Origin: Leucobacter sp.
GTDB taxonomy: Bacteria > Actinomycetota > Actinomycetes > Actinomycetales > Microbacteriaceae
NCBI GenBank assembly: GCA_017990305.1
Contig: JAGNOB010000017.1
Coordinates: 1 to 12,278, forward strand
Direction of reading: 5' to 3'
DNA: 12,278 nucleotides
In this document: positions 7,222 to 12,278 of the stretch, one piece after another
Numbering within the stretch: the stretch's first letter is position 1
Layout of the letters: every line of letters starts with the position of its first letter
Translations under genes and position numbers: made by a program
Notes under the pieces: model-generated
What the model was told of the DNA's origin: nothing
What the model saw: the letters and a program-made list of their open reading frames with translations, nothing else
Database searches by the model: none

Positions 7222-8996
7222 CCCCGGCACTCCCACTCGCCTCCGCAGCCCGCTCGCGCCGCTGGCTACTCAGCCTGCTGCGTCCGTGGCGCACCAGGCT
7301 CCTCGCCGCGCTGCTGCTGTTCGCGCTCGCCGCAGCAGCTGGGCTGGTGCTCCCGTTTGCACTCGGCACCCTGGTCGATGCCGTCGAAGCTGGTCAGCGC
7401 GATGCACTGCTTCCCATCGGGGCGGCAGCCCTTGGCGGGCTAGTCGCCGCTGCGCTCCTTTCGGCGGCGGCGGCGATCCTGCTCACGTTCAGCCTCGAAT
7501 CCCTGCTCGCAGACGTGCGGCGCCGCGTGGCAGCGGCGGCGCTTGGGCTGCCGGGCAGTGTCGCGGACGCAGTTCCGACCGGAGAGCTCACGTCGCGCGG
7601 TAGCGACGACGTCGACGCCCTGCGAGAGGCTATCTCCGGCCCGATCCCGACCCTTGCAAGCTCGGCCGCTGCCGTCGGCATGACCCTCGTCGGACTGTTT
7701 GCCCTGCACCCCGCCTTCTTCGGGGTCGTCCTCGTCATCATCCCGGTTTACGTGTTCGCGGTGCGCGCGTATCTTCATCGTGCGCCCAGGCTGTACCAGG
7801 GTCAGCGTGCGGCGGTTGCCCGCCGCTCAGCGGGACTGTATGAGGCGCTCCGCTCACGCGAGGCGATTCGCGCCTTCGGTTCTGCACCCCGCGCGCGCGA
7901 GGTGCTCGGGCGCCGGTCGTGGGCGGTGGTGCGCTCGGCTCTGGTCATTCGCATCGTGCAGAGCCGCTTCTTCCTGCGCCTTGGATTCGCTGAGATGCTT
8001 GGCACGGTCGCGTTGCTCTTTACCGGCTTCGCGCTCGTCACGACGGGACACGCGACGGTTGGTCAAGCAACCACTGCCCTCCTGGTCATGCTTGCCCTAT
8101 TCGGCCCGATGAGTGCGCTCCTGCTCGTCATCGACGACCTCCTGGCGGCGAGCGCCTCCCTGCGGCGTGTTACCGGGATCGTTGACGCGGCGAGTGGTCA
8201 GGGCGCGCCAGCGGACGAGCTGCGTGGAAGCGCCCCAGGGGGCAGGCCGGCCACCGAAGGGGCGGTGCCGGGCGATGCCTTCGCCCTCGACGGGGTATCG
8301 CTCACCATCGACGGTACGCCGGTGCTCAGGGACGTCACTGTGCGCGTGCCGATCGGGCAAGTTGTCGCACTTGTCGGCGCTTCGGGCGCCGGGAAGACAT
8401 CGCTTGCTCGTGTGCTTGCCGGGCACCTCATTGCTTCAGCAGGGACGGTGCGCGTGCACGGAGCAGACCCCGGTTCACTCACAGCGGAGGATGCCGCGCG
8501 GCTCGTCACGGTTGTGGATCAGCACCCGCACGTGTTCAGCGCGACACTCGCCGAGAACCTTATACTCGCGAACCGGGCCGCGTCTGCCGAAGCGTTGCGC
8601 AGCGTCGCGGATCGGATCGGGAGCCCGGAGCTGCTGCATGTCGAACTCGGGTCGGCGGAGGTCGACGGCGCCTTCACGCAACGGCTCGCGATCGGCCGTG
8701 CGCTCCTCAGGCAGTCACCGGTCATGATCTTCGACGAGGCGACAGCCGGGTCAGACGGTGCGCAGGCGCGAGAGCTTGACGCGCTCATCCGGGACGCCTG
8801 CGCCGGGCACACGGTGCTCATCATCGCGCACAGGCTGTCCCAGGCAGACGCCTGCGACAGGGTGCTGGTGATGGATGCGGGCAGCGTCGTCGAAGACGGT
8901 GCTCCGAGCGACCTCCGAGCGGCGGGCGGAACCTATGCTCACCTCTGGGAAGCGTGGGCCGCTGGTGGTCGGGAGCCCGGTTCCTCGCCCGAGTGA
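7218..8996 (+). CDS. ABC half-transporter (membrane + ATPase), catalytic partner of the preceding subunit
   Basis: Second half of a heterodimeric exporter-fold ABC transporter, 592 residues. The membrane domain spans about 17-320 (TGELTSRGSDDVDALREAI and EALRSREAIRAFG are class motifs), a low-complexity linker about 324-352, and the ATPase domain about 353-580. Walker A GASGAGKT (387-394), Q-loop Gln435, Walker B VMIFDE (502-507) and switch His538 (IIAHRLSQ) are intact. The signature is not: where LSGGQ is expected it reads VDGAF (482-486), before TQRLAIGRALL; the D-loop reads AGSD instead of SALD. These losses mirror those of the partner. Placed after a siderophore reductase gene, the pair resembles IrtAB-type systems that import siderophores through an exporter fold, but siderophore export is equally possible. 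CGGGAG (7204-7209) is the SD, supporting ATG 7218. It ends 33 bases from a convergent gene; no convincing terminator hairpin was found. Confidence 0.94.
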   Translation: MTPALPLASAARSRRWLLSLLRPWRTRLLAALLLFALAAAAGLVLPFALGTLVDAVEAGQRDALLPIGAAALGGLVAAALLSAAAAILLTFSLESLLADVRRRVAAAALGLPGSVADAVPTGELTSRGSDDVDALREAISGPIPTLASSAAAVGMTLVGLFALHPAFFGVVLVIIPVYVFAVRAYLHRAPRLYQGQRAAVARRSAGLYEALRSREAIRAFGSAPRAREVLGRRSWAVVRSALVIRIVQSRFFLRLGFAEMLGTVALLFTGFALVTTGHATVGQATTALLVMLALFGPMSALLLVIDDLLAASASLRRVTGIVDAASGQGAPADELRGSAPGGRPATEGAVPGDAFALDGVSLTIDGTPVLRDVTVRVPIGQVVALVGASGAGKTSLARVLAGHLIASAGTVRVHGADPGSLTAEDAARLVTVVDQHPHVFSATLAENLILANRAASAEALRSVADRIGSPELLHVELGSAEVDGAFTQRLAIGRALLRQSPVMIFDEATAGSDGAQARELDALIRDACAGHTVLIIAHRLSQADACDRVLVMDAGSVVEDGAPSDLRAAGGTYAHLWEAWAAGGREPGSSPE

Positions 8997-9029
8997 GCGG
9001 GCCCCGAACTCCCGAACCAGTCGGCAGCG

Positions 9030-10202
9030 CTACAGGCGTTCGAGGATGGTGGCGTTCGCCATCCCGCCACCCTCGCACATTGTCTGCAGCGCGTATTTCC
9101 CGCCGGACTCCTTGAGCGCGTGCACGAGCGTCGTCATGAGGCGTGCCCCGCTGGCGCCGAGTGGGTGGCCGAGAGCGATCGCTCCGCCGCGCACGTTGAC
9201 CTTTGACAGGTCAGCGCCAGTCTCTTTCGCCCAGGCAAGCACGACAGGGGCGAACGCCTCGCTCACCTCGAAGAGGTCAATATCGTCGATCGTGAGGCCT
9301 GCCTTCTCCAGCACCTTGCGGGTGGCCGGGATGACCGCGGTGAGCATGTACAGCGGGTCTGCGCCGGCGACTGCGAAACTGTGCACCCGTGCGAGGGGCG
9401 TCAGGCCCAGCTTCGCCGCCATGTCGCTCGTCATCACCATGATTGCGGCGCTGCCATCGCTGATCTGGCTCGACGAGGCGGCGGTCACCTTCCAGTCGAT
9501 CTGCGGGAAGCGTGCCGCCATCTGCTCGGTAGCGAACGCTGGCTGCAGCGTTGCGAGTTTTTCGAGGGTGCCGCCAGCTCGAATTCCCTCGTCGTGCGTG
9601 AGCCCGGCGATGGGGGCAAGTTCCGCGTCAAACGCGCCCGAACGGGTTGCAGCGTCTGCCTTCTCGTGCGAGCTGAGCGCAAAACGGTCCATCTCTTCAC
9701 GCGAGATGTTCCACTTCGCAGCGATGAGCTCAGCCGAGATGCCCTGGTCGACGAGCCCCTCAGGGTACCGTTCAGCGAGGCGCTCGCCGTCGATGTCGCC
9801 AGCCCCTGCGACTGAGGCGCCCATGGGCACTCTGCTCATCGATTCGACACCGGCCGCGATCGCGATCTCGTATGCACCGGAGATGACTCCCTGCGCCGCG
9901 AAGTGGAGCGCCTGCTGACTGCTGCCGCACTGGCGGTCGATCGAGGTCGCTGGGACAGAGTCAGGGAACCCCGCTGCGAGGACCGCGCGTCGGGTGATGT
10001 TGCCACCCTGTTCGCCGACCTGGCTCACGATGCCGCCGATAACGTCGTCGACGAGAGCGGGATCAATGCCCGTTCGCTCGATGAGCGCGCTCAGTGAGTG
10101 TGCGAGGAGGTCGACTGGGTGAACGTCGGCGAGGGCGCCGTTTGGCCTGCCCTTGCCCACTGGTGTGCGTACTGCCTCAACGATGACTGCGTCTCTCAAC
10201 AT
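9030..10202 (-). CDS. Thiolase-family acetyl-CoA acyltransferase
   Basis: Thiolase, 390 residues, full length. Family chemistry is reversible condensation or thiolytic cleavage of 3-ketoacyl-CoA with CoA, acting in the cytoplasm. The catalytic Cys92 lies in RQCGSSQQA, His346 in GGAIALGHPLGASGAR, and the second Cys376 in MCEGGGMAN. Other family marks are VRTPVGK at the N-terminus and SQISDGSAA (244-252). The usual NEAF motif, whose Asn helps form an oxyanion hole in classical thiolases, reads SEAF here (Ser314-Phe317). The CEGGGMANAT ending matches the FadA-like group common in actinobacteria that use fatty acids or sterols, rather than the CIGGGQG of classical acetoacetyl-CoA thiolases, so the exact substrate is open. 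ATG is preceded by a clear SD AAAGGA (reverse complement of 10207-10212). It lies 33 bases downstream of the thioesterase gene on the same strand and is probably co-transcribed with it. Confidence 0.95.
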   Translation of the reverse strand: MLRDAVIVEAVRTPVGKGRPNGALADVHPVDLLAHSLSALIERTGIDPALVDDVIGGIVSQVGEQGGNITRRAVLAAGFPDSVPATSIDRQCGSSQQALHFAAQGVISGAYEIAIAAGVESMSRVPMGASVAGAGDIDGERLAERYPEGLVDQGISAELIAAKWNISREEMDRFALSSHEKADAATRSGAFDAELAPIAGLTHDEGIRAGGTLEKLATLQPAFATEQMAARFPQIDWKVTAASSSQISDGSAAIMVMTSDMAAKLGLTPLARVHSFAVAGADPLYMLTAVIPATRKVLEKAGLTIDDIDLFEVSEAFAPVVLAWAKETGADLSKVNVRGGAIALGHPLGASGARLMTTLVHALKESGGKYALQTMCEGGGMANATILERL

Positions 10203-10235
10203 GCTGTCCTTTCAGCTTCTTTGCTTGGTGTGAGC

Positions 10236-11120
10236 TTACGAGGTTCGTGCAGGGCGCACGAGCCTGAGTTGTCTCGCCTCGACGAGGTGTGTGCGGTCTT
10301 CGCCCCACACATTGATGGTTTCAGTGACCCAGCCGCTCGCGGTTGCTGTCGTGGTGTGTGCTTCGACGAGTACCCAGGGTGAGACCGCGGCAGCGCCGCT
10401 GAAATGCGCGGCAAGCTCGACGGTTGGCACCCCCACCGGGCTCGTGAGCGTTGCCGCGTACGAGGGGGCGAGGGCGTCCACGAGGAACAGAAGCCTCAGC
10501 TCGTCAGGAACGACATCATCCTCAACCATGCGAAGCCATGCGGTGAGGGTGGGGGAGCTTCCACCGGCGAATGGGCGGTGCGGGCCGAGCGCGCGAATCT
10601 CAGTGTGCCCGCCGACAGGCACCTTGGAGGGCGCCGGCCGGAAGAGTTCGCCCTCCCGCCAGCCCGGAACCTGCGGGGCTGTCGGGGAAAACACCCGGCC
10701 AAGAGTCTCGGCGTCGGCTCCGAACAGTGCCGTAGCGCTCGCGAGCGCTGCAGCCCCGGCGGGGTCTGTCTGTGCTGCGTCTGTCCCTGCTGTCTCTGTC
10801 GCTGCGGGCAGCAGGCGGGTGCTGTACGAGCGCGTACTGCGGGTGGACGTGTCGGCGTGTACTGCGACGGTGAACGGGTCGCGGACCGAGCGGTGCAGGC
10901 GGCCTGAGATGCTGCGCAACTGGCCCGCAGGCTCTGCTGCGCGAAGCTCGGCGGCCATCGCCGCGACGACGAGCCCGCCGTGGAGTCCGCCAAAGCCCCA
11001 GAGCTGGTGCGGCACCTGCCGCACGCCTGCTTCGGGAGCATTGAGGAAGTGATCGATCGTCGCGAAGTCGACTGCAGTGTCGGTCGGGTCGCCCGAGACC
11101 TGTTGGCTAATAAGTTCCAT
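10236..11120 (-). CDS. TesB-like acyl-CoA thioesterase (double hotdog)
   Basis: Acyl-CoA thioesterase-like protein of 294 residues, cytoplasmic; the family hydrolyses acyl-CoA to free acid and CoA. Two hotdog halves can be traced: the N-terminal one with LWGFGGLHGGLVVAAM (40-55) and RLHRSVRDPFTVAV (74-87), and the C-terminal one with LFLVDALAPS (211-220), GVPTVELAAHF (230-240), SPWVLVEAHT (247-256) and EARQLRLVRP (281-290). Asp215, Thr233 and Gln284 sit where the E. coli TesB Asp/Thr/Gln catalytic residues fall, which supports activity (alignment by eye). Residues about 105-130 form an Ala/Thr-rich insert encoded by repetitive DNA. An in-frame stop (TAA, 11132-11130 on the minus strand) sits just upstream, so ATG 11120 is the first usable start. 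With the thiolase it forms a two-gene unit divergent from the HxlR regulator, suggesting a regulated acyl-CoA pathway. Confidence 0.87.
   Translation of the reverse strand: MELISQQVSGDPTDTAVDFATIDHFLNAPEAGVRQVPHQLWGFGGLHGGLVVAAMAAELRAAEPAGQLRSISGRLHRSVRDPFTVAVHADTSTRSTRSYSTRLLPAATETAGTDAAQTDPAGAAALASATALFGADAETLGRVFSPTAPQVPGWREGELFRPAPSKVPVGGHTEIRALGPHRPFAGGSSPTLTAWLRMVEDDVVPDELRLLFLVDALAPSYAATLTSPVGVPTVELAAHFSGAAAVSPWVLVEAHTTTATASGWVTETINVWGEDRTHLVEARQLRLVRPARTS
10765..10805. repeat. Low-complexity CTGTC/GCTG-rich tract inside thioesterase gene
   Basis: The + strand here is a run of closely related CTGTC, CTGTG and GCTG words, purely pyrimidine-biased with interspersed G. On the coding (minus) strand it gives the Ala/Thr-rich stretch of residues about 106-119 of the thioesterase. 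It stays in frame. It looks like slippage-derived sequence in a surface loop rather than a regulatory element. Confidence 0.55.
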
Positions 11121-11126
11121 GGTTTG

Positions 11127-11155
11127 ACCTTAGAAGCTGACTATGGTTTAGGCAA
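11127..11155 (-). promoter_or_regulatory. Predicted promoter of thioesterase-thiolase operon, probably leaderless
   Basis: On the minus strand, TTGCCT (11155-11150) and TAAGGT (11132-11127) are separated by 17 bases, matching a vegetative actinobacterial -35/-10 pair (TTGnCn, TANNNT). The -10 is followed by exactly six bases and then the thioesterase ATG at 11120, so transcription would begin at or next to the start codon. AAGG inside the -10 could alternatively act as a weak SD if transcription starts further upstream. Confidence 0.5.
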
Positions 11156-11162
11156 GTCAGCT
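11135..11162. promoter_or_regulatory. Perfect 8-bp inverted repeat, candidate HxlR operator
   Basis: AGCTGACT (11135-11142) and AGTCAGCT (11155-11162) are exact reverse complements separated by 12 bases (ATGGTTTAGGCA). The element lies in the 56-base gap between the divergent thioesterase and HxlR genes. Its left arm falls in the spacer of the leftward promoter and its right arm ends two bases before the rightward -10. Half-site centres are 20 bp apart, about two helical turns, suiting a dimeric winged-helix regulator. Binding by the adjacent HxlR protein, with autoregulation, is inferred from position. Confidence 0.7.
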
Positions 11163-11164
11163 GG

Positions 11165-11170
11165 TACGAT
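11165..11170 (+). promoter_or_regulatory. Predicted -10 element of HxlR gene, probably leaderless
   Basis: TACGAT fits the actinobacterial TANNNT -10 and is followed by six bases (TGATGC) and the ATG at 11177, placing the transcription start at the start codon. No Shine-Dalgarno is present in the preceding 15 bases, and an in-frame TGA (11171-11173) rules out a longer frame. No good -35 is seen at the expected distance (TATGGT at 11142-11147 is poor), consistent with a weak or regulated promoter. Confidence 0.55.
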
Positions 11171-11176
11171 TGATGC

Positions 11177-11686
11177 ATGTCCGTGACACTCTCCGGCCCG
11201 CTCGCCGACCGATCCACGTGGAACACCGCTCAGTGCTCCATTGGCAAAGCGATGGCGGTTATCGGGTCGCGTACCGCCATGCTGCTGCTTCGCGAGGCGT
11301 TCTACGGCACCACCCGATTCGACGACTTTGCCGCGCGGGTCGGTGTTACCGAAGCGGTTGCCTCTGCAAGGCTCAAGAAGCTTGTCGGGCTCGGAGTCTT
11401 CGAAAAACGGCCCTACCGCGAACCCGGTCAGCGAACCCGTAACGAATACAAGCTCACACAGATGGGCAGAGACCTCTTCCCCGTGGTCGCCGCACTCATG
11501 CAGTGGGGAAATACGCACCTTCAACACAGTGGCGGCCCGCTCGCCCTCGTCGACCGCGACTCCGGTGAGCCTGTCACCGTCGACGCGCGGAGCGCAAGCG
11601 GTGCGCCGCTCGAGGCTGAAGATATCGCCGTGCGGTTCAACACCGAGTGGCTGCGACAGGCTGCAGACGAGAGCGCTGCGACGTAG
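11177..11686 (+). CDS. HxlR-family winged-helix transcriptional regulator
   Basis: DNA-binding regulator of 169 residues, HxlR family (MarR-like winged helix, normally dimeric). The family core runs from about residue 14 to 115: conserved Cys20 in AQCSIGKAMAVIGSRTAML, TTRFDDFAARVGVTEAVASARLKKLV (45-70, containing the recognition helix at about 58-70), then the wing GVFEKRPYREPGQRTRNEYKLT (73-94) and a C-terminal helix GRDLFPVVAALMQWG likely used for dimerisation. Residues about 118-169 are an acidic extension longer than in minimal HxlR proteins. Cys20 aligns with the conserved N-terminal Cys that some members use to sense redox or electrophiles; sensing here is not shown. It is divergent from the thioesterase-thiolase operon with a dyad between them, so it probably controls that operon and itself. 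It might instead respond to an acyl-CoA or other metabolite. Confidence 0.93.
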   Translation: MSVTLSGPLADRSTWNTAQCSIGKAMAVIGSRTAMLLLREAFYGTTRFDDFAARVGVTEAVASARLKKLVGLGVFEKRPYREPGQRTRNEYKLTQMGRDLFPVVAALMQWGNTHLQHSGGPLALVDRDSGEPVTVDARSASGAPLEAEDIAVRFNTEWLRQAADESAAT

Positions 11687-11740
11687 CTCCCAGTGCTGCT
11701 CCGCGTGGCCCCGCGAGCTCACTTTGGCCAGGAGTGCGCC

Positions 11741-11764
11741 GGGTAGATGCGAGGGGTAGATGCG
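11741..11764. repeat. Tandem 11-bp direct repeat in convergent gap
   Basis: GGGTAGATGCG occurs at 11741-11751 and again at 11754-11764, separated by two bases, giving a 13-bp period. TGCGCCGG flanks the pair on both sides (11735-11742 and 11761-11768). The repeat lies in the 91-base gap between the convergent HxlR and membrane-protein genes, close to the 3' end of the latter. GCCGG (11738-11742) and CCGGC (11765-11769) could pair around it, but no T-run follows, so it is not called a terminator. Confidence 0.6.
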
Positions 11765-11777
11765 CCGGCAAGGTGCG

Positions 11778-12227
11778 CTACATGAGTGCCGCGATCACGT
11801 CGTTTCGGTTCACGGAGCCGCTGCGTTTCAGCTTGGACGCGAGATCGGCAAGAGCGACGAGCGCGCAGGCGGCGCTGATCATTGCGCCCATCGAGTCGGC
11901 CGTGACAGCTGACCACACGAGGCATCCGACGTACAAGCCCGCCATCCCGGTGTGCCCCGCGAGCTCCCAGAATGTAAACCGTCGCGCCTCCCGTGTTGGA
12001 GTTGCCGACGCAGGAGCGGCTGGCTGCAGCCGGCGCGCCGTGGGTCGGAACCAGAGTACGAGAGCCGTCGCTCCGCCGACAATCACTGCGCAGGAAGCGA
12101 CTGATACCCAGTTGCCCTGCACCGCGAAGAGTACGCCGAAGCCGAGAAAGATCAGGCCGAACACAGCGACTCCGGCCCACACGTTTGCGAAGCCAATCGG
12201 AGGCTCGCGGGTCAGCTGCTTCTCCAT
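11778..12227 (-). CDS. Small four-helix membrane protein, unknown function
   Basis: Product of 149 residues that I do not recognise as a named family. Four hydrophobic stretches are visible at about 14-36, 41-60, 88-108 and 112-130, separated by a polar, Ala/Pro/Thr-rich, arginine-containing loop (61-85) that is probably cytoplasmic. This suggests two helical hairpins. The C-terminus KLKRSGSVNRNDVIAALM is basic and soluble. There are Cys residues within helices (46, 101, 121) but no catalytic-looking motif. The composition and third-base GC bias fit a real coding region, and the frame ends with TAG. No other in-frame ATG, GTG or TTG lies upstream within the window. It converges on the HxlR gene and shares no operon within view. 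It could be a small accessory membrane protein of the kind common in Microbacteriaceae; function cannot be inferred. Confidence 0.75.
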   Translation of the reverse strand: MEKQLTREPPIGFANVWAGVAVFGLIFLGFGVLFAVQGNWVSVASCAVIVGGATALVLWFRPTARRLQPAAPASATPTREARRFTFWELAGHTGMAGLYVGCLVWSAVTADSMGAMISAACALVALADLASKLKRSGSVNRNDVIAALM

Positions 12228-12233
12228 GACAGC

Positions 12234-12239
12234 AGCGTA
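12234..12239 (-). promoter_or_regulatory. Predicted -10 element of membrane-protein gene, probably leaderless
   Basis: On the minus strand TACGCT (12239-12234) is followed by six bases and the ATG at 12227, the same geometry as the two promoters at 11127-11170. There is no Shine-Dalgarno within 15 bases of the start; the nearest purine run, AGGG (12248-12245), is 17 bases away. No convincing -35 is seen before the window ends. Confidence 0.45.
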
Positions 12240-12278
12240 GCGCGCCCTGCTCGTGTACGGCAGCCTCGAGTACAGGCC

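Noticed and set aside
8997..9029. Rho-independent terminator between the ABC operon and the convergent thiolase
   Set aside because: Only short GC-rich complementary words are present and there is no T-run in either direction.
8875..9918. Plus-strand open frame of 347 codons opposite the thiolase
   Set aside because: The minus strand encodes a complete thiolase with all catalytic residues; the plus-strand product is Ser/Ala-rich and unrecognisable.
11142..11158. Possible DtxR/IdeR iron box around GGTTTAGGCAAGTC
   Set aside because: It resembles only part of one half of the TTAGGTTAGGCTAACCTAA consensus and lacks the second half. It also lies by the acyl-CoA genes, not the siderophore operon. 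The perfect AGCTGACT dyad explains the symmetry better.
11687..11777. Bidirectional terminator between the HxlR and membrane-protein genes
   Set aside because: TGGCC/GGCCA and GCCGG/CCGGC could pair weakly, but stems are only 5 bp with long loops and no T-tract.

Overview
The window is GC-rich throughout, with densely packed genes, mostly ATG starts, many ATGA stop/start overlaps and TANNNT-type -10 elements placed directly before start codons. With the protein families present, this points to an actinobacterium, probably Microbacteriaceae or a relative. A genus such as Leucobacter would fit, but the sequence alone does not settle it. No RNA genes, insertion sequences, integrases or CRISPR repeats were seen, and no gene-free stretch exceeds 300 bases.

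Region 1 (1-8996, + strand) is one tightly packed iron-siderophore operon whose promoter lies before the window. It encodes a FecCD permease (5' end cut off by the window), a second FecCD permease, a FepC-like ATPase and a siderophore-binding lipoprotein. These are followed by a two-part protein joining a siderophore-interacting (ferric-siderophore reductase type) domain to a decayed O-methyltransferase domain, and then by two half-size ABC proteins, each a membrane domain fused to an ATPase domain. Five of the six junctions are ATGA overlaps; the other is an 18-base gap. The first four genes should form a ferric-siderophore importer. The reductase-like protein should release iron inside the cell. 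The last two form a heterodimeric exporter-fold transporter that could import siderophore in the IrtAB/YbtPQ manner or return the desferri-siderophore to the outside.

The two most interesting points are here. First, the two ABC half-transporters carry exactly complementary losses of ATPase motifs, predicting a single working ATP site and a second site with no P-loop. Second, the reductase carries a C-terminal methyltransferase fold that appears to have lost both its SAM-binding glycines and its catalytic histidine.

Region 2 (9030-11686) is an acyl-CoA module. A TesB-like double-hotdog thioesterase and a thiolase run leftward as a two-gene operon. A divergent HxlR-family regulator runs rightward. 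The 56-base gap between them holds a perfect 8-bp inverted repeat (AGCTGACT-N12-AGTCAGCT) placed across both predicted promoters, a strong operator candidate. Both outward start codons follow a -10 hexamer by exactly six bases, suggesting leaderless mRNAs.

Region 3 (11687-12278) holds a short convergent gap with an 11-bp tandem repeat and a small four-helix membrane protein on the minus strand. That gene also shows the -10/N6/ATG arrangement.
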